Source: Dactylellina haptotyla
Lineage: Eukaryota; Ascomycota; Orbiliomycetes; Orbiliales; Orbiliaceae
Reading direction: 5' to 3'
Assembly (NCBI GenBank): GCA_031310005.1
Contig: CM062384.1
Location: 2,914,001-2,978,000 of the forward strand
Length of the DNA: 64,000 bases
A model generated the notes under the pieces. The model saw only the letters and a list, made by a program, of their open reading frames with translations. It did not search any database and was not told the origin of the DNA. The translations under genes were made by a program, and so were the position numbers. Positions 9,750 to 22,070 of the stretch are shown here, one piece after another (positions within the stretch are counted from its first letter, which is position 1; the number at the start of each line of letters is the position of its first letter).

Positions 9750-12700
9750 CGGATGCACCTTTGTTTACGAGGTATCACCAGCCGAGTTAGCTATATTACC
9801 CATGCCTACATACTTGGGTTGGCATCGCACAATATTACATATAAGCTACATATATCCTTCTTGGAATTTTAGATTTTGTTGCGGCTCTTTAGATATCAAT
9901 TATACATATTTGCATAGTATACAGCAGAAAGATATTCAAGTGATACCATGCCGTAACCACCACGGACATTTGAAAGCGCACCAGGCCTTCAGAAGCTTCA
10001 CAAGCAGATCTCTGCCTCAAGCAACTGGTCCAAAGTGAAGTAGATCTACTCCTCAAACGTGAAGGCAAATACATGGTCCAAAACCGGAACGAAGACATCT
10101 TGTACCGTCTACAATCCTTGAAAACCTGATGAACCCTCCTGTACGATTGCACAATCGATCACGTTCCCCCATATGCATCGAGGATCACAGATCCAGGATA
10201 CTCTCAACCTACGGGCCATCAGACCCCCCGGGACCCGTGCAGAGACCGATGTATGTTCAAGGAAAGTCAGACAGGTCTAATTACCACTTGTTTCGCATCT
10301 CGCCAGGTATCTCCCAAAATCCTTTCTATGATCTTCCGGCTTTAGAACCTCGAAATAAGCATCTCCGGTGCGTTCATGTACCCCAGACCGTAGACAGCCG
10401 ATCATTGATCTTCGATGAGCATGGGCCTGGGTTATTCGGCCGGGGTACCTCTGTAGATTGCAATTAATCACGCCTCACGGCCTTATCCATGCCCACGCAG
10501 CTTTTCACCCCCGAAAACCAGTATTTTCAAGAAATGCATCTCGTGCACCACGTGTTATAGGCAGAAGTTCAATCCAAGTTCCATGTCCCTTATATTTTTT
10601 CTCACGGCGCCGATCAGTGATATTCTGCCGCTGTGGGTTATCGGGCGCTCGAGGAAACGATGCGCGCAGGAAATCAAATCACGAGGTTCGCAAAGTGGGA
10701 ACTTGAAGAAAAATGATTTGAGACGTCTAGCAGGGATGCATTGCGGCTTCTATATTCATATCCCACCACCGGCCTGCCGTATATTCGATATTTTGCGTAG
10801 GATAGCGGTGAGAAATGTCACTGATACAGGCTTGTGCCTTGTTGAAGTTGGTAGCCGTTTGACAATTCCAAGGTCTCTATAGTGGGGATATCTTTATCGC
10901 CTCTTTTTTTTTTCAACCGAGACGAACGAGGCAAAACGGCACCGACAGGCCTGACAAAGCGAAAAAAAAGCCTTTACAAACGGCATACCGGCAGAGTCAG
11001 AGGCAGAAAGATAGCGAGCGACGCTGACAGGGCAAACATGGAGAGACAAAATGCCCAAGCTCAAGTCCGCATCCAATGGTTTAGCAAGGGTGGTATCGAC
11101 TAGAGGGCCCCAGTCGATATAATATCACAAAAGCTGCTATAATATAGTCCTTTAATCCTGCAAATTAGCCTACGGAAGCGAGAGAATAGACTCCCCACAC
11201 AGCCATTAGCCGCCAAATCGGACAACCCTAAAGCTATAGCTGCCAATTACTTGAAAAATTCCTTGCAAAAAGGACAAAGAATCTCCGCGGTCGTGGTCAG
11301 AATCGCTTCAGGGTACCGTTGCAAAATGTCGCAATATCTGCCAGGTGCTATTGCACCTATGCCCCCCATCATGCATCGCATCATCACCCAGTGTTTAAGA
11401 CATCACTATATTCGAGACGAGCAACCTTCGTCGTCGCGCATTTTTTCAAAGTAAACCCCACCGCGTATTCCCGAGCTGGCAATCGCGGGGTGGTCATTTA
11501 GACGTGACAATCCATAACGGAATGCCGCACAAGAAATCACTCGCATTATCCGGGGAGACGCCACGAAATGCCGGAATTCGAAGCTCTGTTCGTTGTGGTC
11601 CAATGCGAGATAATTTAGCGAGTCGCGGGTTTCCGAATCTACCAGGGCACAGGCATCTACGCCTCCCCCTTCCGCAATTTACACGAGATAAAATTTGATG
11701 AAAGCCCCATCCGGGCAGCTGAACGACCGCACATGAAAAACCACTAAAGACGGCAAATGAAAAAAAGAGAAGCAGGAATACAGACGTCTATGCTTTTCGG
11801 GAGCCTTGAATCGGAATCGGAATAATACCTAAGTTCGGGTAGCGGCCAAGTACCAAGGTCGCTCTTTCACCCCTTGGGAAATTTTACGCTCCACATCTCA
11901 AACACCGTCAATCAAAGCTTATAACACACGCTTAAAGGCATTGAAACCCACCCACGGCGCACAAATCCTTCGAAACCTGCGAATTTCATTCTCGCTTAAC
12001 CAGCCGAACCCATGTCCACCCGTGGGCGATCGACCTCGACGTCACGGCATGTCAAATGTCACCAAACGGCTAACCGAAGCCAACAAGAAAAAAGAATGCA
12101 TGGTTGGGTCTGATAGATCCGCCTTCCGTACAAAGGAGGTCGAGGAATCTTTAACACGTTTCAGATGTAATATATTCATCGAGAAAGAGGAATGTTGTTA
12201 AAAGAAAAGTAATTAGAAAGGATAAGGCCCGCCTGGGTTCCCCCTTCGGTGCTGCGTTTAAACGTGTTTTTGTACGAAGAATGCATTCCTTTCGGCACAT
12301 ACGTATCATGCCCACCCTCTCCGAACACGGGCACGGGTGGTTTATTTTCGACATATTCTCGGTCATCTTTTAGGGTCGGGGAGATAGAAATAGCTACGGT
12401 GAGGGTACAATACATACATTTACCGAGTATGCAATGTGTGTCGGACGTGTTATCTCCAAGGGGAAGGAAGTAATGACCCAGGTAGACGGTATCTCACCGT
12501 TTCGGAACAGCGGTTTCTAGTGAAACCCTTACAGGCGTTGGAATTGCGAGTTTACGAGTTTTTTCTTTCCTTCTTTTTTGTTTTCGGTGATTTCATTCTT
12601 ATCGATGACCACCACGCCAGGAACGAGCGCGCCAGGAACACCAATCGGAATAGGTGTAGAAGTAATTAATGTTCCCGATGGGTTCGTCCGAGGGGAAGGC

Positions 12701-15700
12701 GTCTTTTTTTATTATGTGAATTTGATACCGGCCCTGACGTTGTGGAAAATTCCAGGGGAAAGACTTCCTGCTCCCGATTGCGGGATCTTGTGAGGCAAGA
12801 ATGTCATATCCCACCCCGGCGTTCGGACTCGAACTCGGTCGGCGGGTTCTGGGCGCGCGGCTTTAGTGACGCCATTTGAATGCTCAGGAATTCTCCTGTC
12901 AGGCGTGAAGTCCCACGATATCGAACTACATCGAGCCGATCGGTCGATGAGCCAGAGAGGGGAGCTCGATCTCAGTCCTTCTTCTTCTCTCTCAATTTTT
13001 ATGCAGTCGGATGAATAATAGCAATGCGCGAAATAAGGTGACCCTTACTCGAAGTCATTATACGTTTTTCAACAAAACCTACGGAAAAGTTGGGGGTTCC
13101 TCCACGCAATTTTCGGTTCGCTGAAAGGGCACAGCAAACAGGAAAGTAGGGAAGCACAGGAGGGAGAGCGATATAACTCCGAACGCACCAGCTCTGCTGC
13201 ATCGCTCGATCGGGTGCATTTCGACATGCAACAATGAGCCAGAGGACCTTAAGAAAACCACCAGTTTTCCTTTTTCACCTCGCAGGAGAATTTGAAATTT
13301 TTAATCACGCTATTTGGGAAAGCTAGGGGTCTGCGTGTGTGTCGTGGCGGTCGGTGTGAGCATTCTTTACAGGCAAAACACAATTCTCGTACTTGCCCGT
13401 GCAAGTTGATATCATCGATGGAAGCTTTTCCGCGAATGCCCGCCCTGAATTGTCGAAATCGTGGAGAAACAAGAACAGATAGGTAGTATCCGGTACCAAT
13501 ACCCCCGCCGGAATCCACATGAAGCCACAAAGTTACAAAAATAAATCACCAGCATGAATTAATTAATATTTACTTGTTCAGGGTCCAACACATGAGTAAT
13601 GTACCTTCGGCACCATTTGTCCTTCACAATTAGAAATCCTGCATGCGACTTGAACCAAAATCAAGCTTGCAAGGTCGAAGCAGGTAATTCCTTCTTTCAG
13701 CCTCCTCGCGCAGAAGCGAGAAATCCTGCTATCCAACCTTATCAGAATCCATTACTGCAATCTTGCATTTCCCACACCTTCGCACGAATTCCTGTCCTTC
13801 CTGTTTTCAGGTTCTCTTGCTGCTATTTTTTGCTTCTGCCCTCTTTTTGCAGTCCAGACTAACTGGAAAGAACCCCCTTGGGATCCGGGTGGGTGAGTGG
13901 GGACATAACTGGGCCCCACTCGCCCACACTCCTCCAACCAACCCCGGTCGTTGACCGCATAAACAACCCAAGCCAATAGGAAACGACCATTCCTGCAGTG
14001 GGGAAGCCTCTTGCTGTAAAGCCCCTGTAGGTATGATGTCATCGTGTCCTTGGCATTTCAACATCGCGCACTCTGCTTCCTGTCCAGGCCACCAACCTCC
14101 ACGAAGTCTGAATGAATGTATTTCGAGATTCTCGAAATGTTACATGGCACTGAAGTAACCTTTCGATACCGGTGTCTTTGAGAACAGACTCGAGTCTGTC
14201 AATTGACAACTCGATCGCACTAGTGAAAACCTAAACTTGGCTTATTGAGTTTCCATAAACTTTTTGCGTTCTCGGTTGTATCCCTCGCCATCGTGAAGAT
14301 CGCGGGGTAAACGACAGCCTTACATTAGCTTCGACAGATACCCGAGCACGCTGCCGTCGTCGTCGCGAACGACCTAGGTAAGTAGGAAGATCATATGGCT
14401 CCCCGGCGTTTCTGCCAGAAACTCAGCATTCGACTCCAAAAAACTTGCTTTCGAGGTTGTGAGGAACTCCAAAATCTTGATTTTCATGCCAGCTATAGCC
14501 GCTCACTCGCTTGTCGCCGTGTACATGTATACCAACAATCTTATACGCAAGCATTTTACATAAACTACCCTCACGATACTTCCCCCGCCCGCCACGCACA
14601 TACGCATGCCCTTCTGCCGAATTCCCCAGGAATAAAAGGCGAAGTTGTACTTGCGCTCACAGTTTCATTTCTCAAATACCGAACAAGGCTGCTTTTCAAG
14701 GAACCTAACGTAAGGGTCTCATTTGCCACCCGGTACCTACAGCAAGAACCTGTGACTGTGACCGTGGCCCTGACCACTATTTTAATACTGATGCTATTGT
14801 AACATTGAAGTGTGAACGTGAGCAATGTGAGAGATTGTGATAGAGAGGCTAAGAGGCCAACTCAGCCTGTTCGTTGTCGCATACCATGCACTCAATACCG
14901 TAGGATCGAAGTTTCTTATTTTTTTTTATAAACGACCGAACTCGAACCAGCATGCTGAGGCGAACGTGCATGCACGATGACGATCTAGCGTTTTTTCCCT
15001 CCTCCGGCTTCCCCCAACCTACTGCACGCATTGTCCAACACATGGGCGTCTACAATGCATCTTGATCCTAGAGTTAGATAGCCTTACCTGCTTAACTGTC
15101 TGTTCACACCGGCCGATCGTCTCCATTTAAAGATTACCTTTTCGACTTTTGCCATCAAAAAACCAATACGCCGAAATTGAATAGTGCTAACACAGCGGAA
15201 GCAACAGCCCTAATTCGTAAGATTTTAACTTGTTTTCTCGCTCTCGACTCGAGAGGAAGACCCGAGACAAACATGACATGACATATATCCTAGCCAGTTA
15301 GCAGAATCTCTCAGCGAAAGGGGACCTCCTAACCCCCATGCAGAGGGCCTCTTCCTTCATCTTCGAAGGTTGTTTTTTGCCCGCCCCCATCGATTCGGGG
15401 CTCTTTCTTGAAGAATTATGTGTTTTCCGCATACTTATCGACAAATAGAGTAAATGATCGACGGTGAAAACTAAACCCACACTCCCTCATTTGTTTTCTT
15501 TTCCCGAAACCAGGGCGAAGTAAGTAAGAGGACGACCAGGCAGCTGCAGAAGCCACCTTTTTTGCGCACACTTGAAGCAGGAAAAAAAAAGATGGTGTGA
15601 ACCGAAAGGGGATTAATGTAGGGGCGAAAGAGCAGATATTTCTTTCTTCTCGCAGGTTTACTCTGTTTTCCTCGCCGTGGCCGGTGAAAAATATTTTTTA

Positions 15701-17474
15701 TTATCATTTCCTCCGATGAGGCAGACTTGGTCTTTTGATGCCAGATGCCGCTACTTTACTCGGCTCTTTCGAGAAAAATAGGGATGCATCGTATGTTTGA
15801 AGATTGCATATACTCTGCAAGCTTTAGAGAAAAAAATCTTCAATCGGCCTACATGCACAGTGCACAACATGTAAACTCACCAGCTGAAACTGTGATAGAC
15901 AGCGGGGAAGCCGCGGATTAAAAGCTTGGTATTCCTTCAGTCGTATTAACCCGGCGAATCCATGATTGAACAAGGAAAACTACCTCACGCCATGTGGAGC
16001 CCTGCTGGGAAGTATTGGTGAAAAAGGTAAAGGTAGGGAAAAGAAGTGGAGACCGCGATCGGGTCTTTTTGCTCTGTCTCAATCCCAATCCTAGCTGGTG
16101 TCCATCGGTCCTATCCAGTCAGAAACATCGAAACACGCCGAGGAAGATCGAGTGGTGAACGAACGCAACTAGTGAACTCGTGATAATTTCCGCCTTGAAG
16201 TGGGCTACAAGAAATCGAAAGGGCTAGGAAAGGTAGACTCGACTCTTGGTCAATCGTGTGGGGGAATCCAGGTTCATGAATCATGGATCAATATGTTGCA
16301 TGTTGAGGTCGAATCCACCGCATCCTTCAATCTTCCTGTCGGCTACGTCTACAGGAAACAACAACACCATTAACTGCAGTCGTAAAAACAAGGTGTGGCT
16401 TTTTTGCCACCGTTTAGCGAAAAGAAACAACAACCAAAAAAGAAGGCGTACATGCCGGTTTGCAATAGCCTTGTTAATATCAATATCAATATTATATTGT
16501 TCGCATCAAACTGCCTTTCGTAGTTGTCACTTAATGTTTACAACGGCTACGTGTGAAGAGTTGAATAGTAGTAAGAACCAGACAAGTTCTGTGTATTTTA
16601 TTCATGTCTGTCTGTTCAACATTTTTAGCGCTATCAGGATGCCCTTTAGTTTGATATGTGTACATCCCCTTCCCATCCCCTCCGCCCCTTCAATAAACTT
16701 GGGAGTGGAGGGGGAAGATATTTTTTTAAAGCAAGGCCTAGGTATCCAGGGCAAAACAAGAGCACAAAGACAAAAAACACCCCGAACTCCAAGAAATTAA
16801 AAAGTCGACAACAGTCCCAGACCCCCGGCAGTAAAAACCAGTTAAAGGCAATAGCACATTCTGAAAAACCTGAGAATATTGTTATACAAAAACCAAAACT
16901 AGAGCAAAAGAAGCGATGAGAAACCCACAAAGGAAAGAAAAAAAAAAAAAAAAAACAATGTACATAGAAAAGTTAAAAAGTTTTATAGTTGAGCGATTGA
17001 ATCCAGCCATCAAAAATAGGGGTGGGTATATTATCGCAAAGATCGGTCAGGGAAAGGGCGTAGTTGATGGTCGTGGTGTGGGTGGAAGTTTTGGGTAGGC
17101 GCAGAGAGCATGAACTGGCCCCTCCCCCGACCGATTTTATTTTCGAAATAGAATTGAAAAAAGTCCGGGAGTGACTGGTATAAGAAAAGAAAAATCGATA
17201 TGCACCACCGTCTAGTTATTTTTGTATCCCCGTAAGAAAAATAAAAGCGATTCGAAATGAAATAGGTAGCGATCGTTAGGATGTTTGATGTGGTGTGGTC
17301 GTTAAGGTTGTTGATCCCCGTTCCCGACGACTGTGGCCGAGAAGAACAAAAACAAAGGAAGAGGTTTATCAAATCCCTTTCCAGAAGAGGTAGGCTTTTT
17401 TTGTAAGGACCCAAAGAAATGGTAAAGAAACGAAAACCGGAAGATCGGTATAAACAGAAAAGTGTGTCCCAAGT
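9750..17474. other. 7.7-kb gene-poor stretch downstream of FlbC-like gene
   Basis: I find no coding region I can support. Open frames are short (mostly under 140 codons), occur on both strands and in overlapping frames, and show no domain or signal peptide. Base composition is mixed and not uniformly AT-rich, so it does not look like heavily RIP-mutated repeat. Many short A/T homopolymers occur. The right end is presumably the 3' region of the FlbC-like gene. Unspliced small genes or non-coding RNAs cannot be excluded. Confidence 0.5.
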
Positions 17475-18706
17475 TTACACGCTGCCGGCGTTGCTAACGG
17501 TCTCAGTATCAGAGTGTCCCTTGTGGACTTTTCTGTGTCGTCGAAGATTGGAAACAACGCTGAATTGTCGTCCGCATCCTTCTACCTCACAAGCGAATGC
17601 TGTTTTCAGAAGAAAAGTAAATATTAGCTTTAGCCCGACAACACAAAATTATCCGTGCGGGAACATGTCAACTTACGTTTTTCACCAGTGTGGCTGTACA
17701 TGTGGGTTTGAAGAGAAGAAGGACGAGTGAATCGCTTATCGCAGACCTTGCACTTGTGCTTCTTGGTAGTGTTGGACTGAACTCTGCTGTTGAACTGACC
17801 CATCATAGCCGCCTGGCCAGACTGATGTGACAACATCTGACTATGAATGAGGCCCATCGGGCGAGGCAGATTAGGACGGGCAGCGTCGTACATATCAGAG
17901 ATCGAGGTGATGTCGGTTCCAGCCGAGTCCATCGAGCCAGAGTAGTAAGGATAAGAACTGGCGGATGAGATTGACGAGCTGGTTGACTGTGGGTAATAGC
18001 TGCTGGACGAAGCCGAGCTGGAAGTTCGGTGACCCGCGTGCGGCAGACTGAAACGGGTGGCGTTTTGGTTGAGAGCGAGCATTCCGCGAGCGGAATCGAG
18101 GGCGTCAGAAGTCGGATAAGTTCCGCTACTGACACCCGGTCTAGTGTAATCTACCAAAGACGAGTGTCTTTGTCGTAGAGGTTCCAACTGTGAGTCCATG
18201 ATCGAAGAAGTGGGAGACATGAGTGAAGGGTGGGACAGTCTTCGGTCATCGATGAGGGAGGATGGGAGGCTATACAGATTATTCTTGGATGTCTGGTCGT
18301 ATGAACCGTATCCATTCATTCCATAACTTGTAGCACGAGCAGTCGGGGAAGAAGTCGACGGCTGGTCGGCATAGGTGGTAGCAAAGCCAGCGTTAGGGAT
18401 GAAATCTGTTTGATAGAGGTTCTGTGAGGATAATGCTCTGGATGTTGGAATGCTAAGAGACATCTGATCGAAGGATGAGGACACACTGTTCTGGCGAAGA
18501 GGTTGCTTCAGGGCAGACAAGTCATTCTGTGCGCCTAGTGATGAACCCATGCCACCGTACGGGGCAGAGGTTGGGTGCGCACCACCTTTCCAGGGGTCCG
18601 AGAACTGCACGGCAGCACCATAGTTTGAAGGGTCCGAAGGAGCACCAGTCGCAGCCCCGTATGGGAATTGCTGCTGGACGTGGCTGTTCTGTCGTATTGG
18701 GTCCAT
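17475..18706 (-). CDS. flbC: FlbC-like C2H2 transcription factor
   Basis: Two exons on the minus strand, 18706-17677 and 17599-17475, give 384 residues. The 77-nt intron begins GTAAGT and ends CAG. It falls inside the inter-finger linker and rebuilds the Pro of HTGEKPF. Residues 1 to about 310 are disordered and rich in Ser, Tyr, Gln and Pro. Two C2H2 fingers close the protein at about 315-337 (CKVCDKRFTRPSSLQTH) and 347-369 (CEVEGCGRQFSVVSNLRRH). The TRPSSLQTHMYSHTGEKPFACE stretch and short acidic tail match what I know of FlbC. In Aspergillus FlbC binds DNA and helps activate conidiation upstream of brlA. Nuclear location and a role in asexual development are inferred from that family. A TATA-like stretch (18729-18737) lies just upstream of the start codon. 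Confidence 0.85.
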
Positions 18707-18917
18707 TTTGGATATTTTGGGGTGGATATATTATATAAACGAGAACAACTCTGGCGGTGTTGGTGTTCGATCACTGAAGATCGAGACAGAACGGGATGCA
18801 GGCGGTGAACAAGAAGCTACGATAGCCAGATCCAGGACTATCACAAGCGGCTGATTATCGTGAAGAGCAAGTCGAAATGGCTGTTGTCCCAGTGGATTAT
18901 CGAGAGATCAGGCAGTC

Positions 18918-18960
18918 GATGATGCTGATGATGTTGATGATGTTGATGATGATGGTGTTG
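18918..18960. repeat. Imperfect GAT trinucleotide repeat
   Basis: A run of GATGAT units with interspersed GCT and GTT units, about 210 bases upstream of the FlbC-like start codon. Confidence 0.8.
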
Positions 18961-19725
18961 GAGGAAGGTGGGCACCAAGGGATATATAAGTAGTTGTTGT
19001 GTGTGTTGCGGGTGAGGTTGGCATGTAAGAAATAAGGTGTGTTTCCGGTCCCTGATAGTCGCGATGTCCTGTCAATCTCGAGTCCACACAAACCGCATAA
19101 ACAGATAAATAGAAACAGAGGGCAAGAAAGATATGAGGAGTGTGCAGTAGTCTAACAGCGCATTGAGACAGACCCTGTGCAATAATAACAGTAGAAGAAA
19201 CAATATACGAAGCGAGGTATCCGAAGCCTCTAGGATCGCCCCAGGAAGCTGGCGCTGGTGGGTGATCTATGTATAGCGTGTCCCTGTGCGCGGGTCCGCA
19301 TATATCAAAAAGTACAAGCTTTTGAGAAACCAGGTGTTCGCAAAAGTCGAAAAGGATAACAGAGTATACCAAAGGGAAGTAGAAGGACTGATGGGCAGAC
19401 AAGACAGACAGATAGCAGGAACAGGAAGATGACTTGCAAAGAAACGATGGGCAGTTGATCAGTTTAATACCTTGTAGGAGTGTATGTATGCTTTCAGTAT
19501 GGTTGCACACAAACTAACTTTCTTGACAAAGCTTTTCGTTAAAATAAAAATTTAAATAAATAAGAAAGAGAAGATGTGGGAAAATCGGGAAACAACGTTC
19601 GGTTTATAATTCGATAATCCGGGTATCCCCTTTCGACGTAGGTATCTGGTATTCTCACACTTTCTCCTTTCTTGATAATGGGAAACCGCCACCCTCTATG
19701 ATGGAGTAATGTCTCTGGCCAGCGA

Positions 19726-19745
19726 GCAAGCAAGCAAGCAAGCAA
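19726..19745. repeat. (GCAA)5 microsatellite
   Basis: Five exact GCAA units in the FlbC-like upstream region. Confidence 0.9.
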
Positions 19746-21129
19746 GCAGATGCACTACGTACCGGACCAGGCTTCGGGGAGAGGAAAGGGAACAAGCAAA
19801 TAATCTTCAAGAAGAAAAAGTAAAGAATATCAAAGATAGAAAAAGGAAACAAGCCTCTCCTACTGCACGTATGAAGAGTGGTTCGGATGGCCCGTCTCAG
19901 ATTCTTTTCCTCGAGGCTTTTTCCCCCAAAGCCGCTAGGGATCGACAAGCGTCCGAGCTATGGAGGGCCAGTCGGTGATGGAGTATGGGAATGCCTTCCT
20001 TTTTTTCCTGACAAGAGGCATACAGGGAAGCCAGCCCACAAAATGAATTAACAATGCAGCTGACATGCCCTCTGTCTGCCCGATGACGAAAGACAAGAAG
20101 TTATTTTCAAGGTGGCAGTGAGCTTCAGGGTCTTTGTTTGGATTGGGACCGTCGATCAGTCGATGATGTTCCCTGTGAGGTCGACCTAGGCCGTTTCGAA
20201 ATAGCCCAGGTTTATGGGGAAGCGACTGCCCGTTATATCACAAAATATGTGAACCGACGAGCCCCAAGCAGAAAGCCAGATAGATGACAAAACCCGCACA
20301 GGATTTTTGTTTTCTATCGGCTATATTGCGCTTGCATAGGCGGCAAACAATGTGACCCTTAAGCTATCTTTCCCTTGAAGATGTGTCTGCATCATATATA
20401 TGCCGCAGAAGTTTTTGGCATATTTATTTTATTTTTCTGAGGCGGGACGGGGGGGATACAAGGGCAATGCGGACTTGTGCGAGTGCATGTATGTCTGTCT
20501 GTAGGTACGTACTCGTACTCTCTGTATGTGCAAAAACGTACGGGGAAGGAATGTGGGCGGTGTGTTGCGTTGAAAAGAGAACAAGCGATCATTTTCCGCG
20601 AAGAGCAAGATTTACCTTTGAGACTAAGAGACTAAGCAACGTGCGAGCACCTTTACCAGGCAGATCGATGAGGCAACTGGTGCAAGCTACTGTGTCAATC
20701 TTCCGCGAAACTGGGAAGACACTGGCGATGGTCCGTAATTGCAAAAACTTGTTTCGAATCTCGGCGGTGAGAAAAGTGGTAGGGACGACGATAGTGATAA
20801 GAATAAAATTTAACGTATCGGAAGATGATGATTCTCTGTCGGCTTTGTTCGGTAAGTATCTGTGTGTCTTTGATAGCAATGCTAAATGGGCTTGCGGAAG
20901 AAAATCAAATCAAGCGACTGGAACGAAGGAGGTGTTTATAGATTCAAGCAGAAGCAAACGGACAAGCTCTTAGATCGGATGCTAACTCCCAAATGGCGCC
21001 GCTGCCAGCTTGGACTCTGGCATTTCCGCCCGGCGTGTGCTTCAACAGCTTACTATTCGTAAAGCAGGTTTTCTTCCCCCTTCGAAATCACCTTTTTGCT
21101 TTTGGGAAGAGGCAATTCGATGTTGTGGG

Positions 21130-21270
21130 CAAAAAAAAAAAGTTCAAGGGAGAAGTAATGTGAAAAAGAAAGTACTCGGTGACAAAAGAAAAAAGGGAAG
21201 AAAAAGAAAAAGTGATAAAAAAGAAAACAGAAGTAGGGAAAGAAATAAAGAAAAGCAATAATAAGGAAGG
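21130..21270. repeat. Polypurine tract
   Basis: About 140 bases of strongly A/G-biased sequence on the plus strand, beginning with a run of A. Such tracts can exclude nucleosomes or form triplex DNA. No gene is evident. Confidence 0.7.
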
Positions 21271-22046
21271 GGTCGAAAATGGTTCGGTCGACAAAGCAGC
21301 AGCAGAAAAATTGGACCGCGCAAAGTTGGAGGTCTCGTTGCTCGGGTCCTAGGCTGCGAGATACTTTCCCGATCTCAAAGGACGCCAGTCTCAAAGCCCA
21401 ATCAAACGCAGTATGGTGTACCGATTAGGACTAATCTTGAGGGAAAAGGTGTAAAATGCAAAGCCAGGGCCGGGAGGACGCCGCTAGATCACTAGACCTG
21501 CTCCGCATCGCTGCTTGTTCCCTTTCCCTCTTGTGCCCACATTCAAATGGGCCTCCCTTCTGCGCTTGCATGGTTTCGAGGACCCTTAACTATTGGGGCT
21601 ATTTTTCTTTTCTTTTCTTTGATGATGCAAAATTGCAGCAACCGAGATTTTCGAGGGGTGGTTGGCGTGAGACTACCAAGACCTATGACGCTGTGGTTGA
21701 CCTGGACTTTGCATGGGTAAGAGCCGAAAAAGTAAACATGGCCCGCGGCACCAGCACACCACCATCCCACAGGCTGCCCACAGGCCTCTGCCCTGGTGCC
21801 CCGACACACACCCACCACACTCCGAGGGAACGAAAAGCTTTCGTTCGTTCGCAGGAGTCGGCGGACAAGGCAGGCAGACAGCCCAACCTTTTGCTTGCAG
21901 AAGGACCTTCCGAAAGGCAAGGTCCTCTCAGAAGCATCATCGGCCTCTTTTTGCATCCTCACGGAGGGGCCAAGCTGCAAAGGGCATTTTTCGTGTCGCC
22001 GCCGAAACACAAACCTCATTCTTGCCCCTTGTCTCCGTGTCTGTTA

Positions 22047-22070
22047 TGTGTGTGTGTGTGTGTGTGTGTG
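22047..22070. repeat. (TG)12 microsatellite
   Basis: Twelve exact TG units. It produces spurious open frames with Cys-Val runs on both strands. Confidence 0.95.

Noticed and set aside
12807-12880. tRNA-like or SINE-like segment on the minus strand (B-box-like GAGTTCGAGTCC with an upstream TGGC-type A-box candidate)
   Set aside because: The bases flanking the T-loop do not pair into a T-stem and no acceptor stem forms, so it is not a tRNA. No repeat copy or target-site duplication was seen to support a SINE.
18908-19510. 200-codon minus-strand ORF upstream of the FlbC-like gene
   Set aside because: It overlaps the GAT repeat (translated as a Ser/Thr run), has no recognisable domain, and lies where the FlbC-like promoter or 5' leader should be.
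20383-20973. 196-codon plus-strand ORF
   Set aside because: No recognisable motif, Cys/Arg/Ser scatter typical of translated non-coding DNA, and no homologous-looking block.
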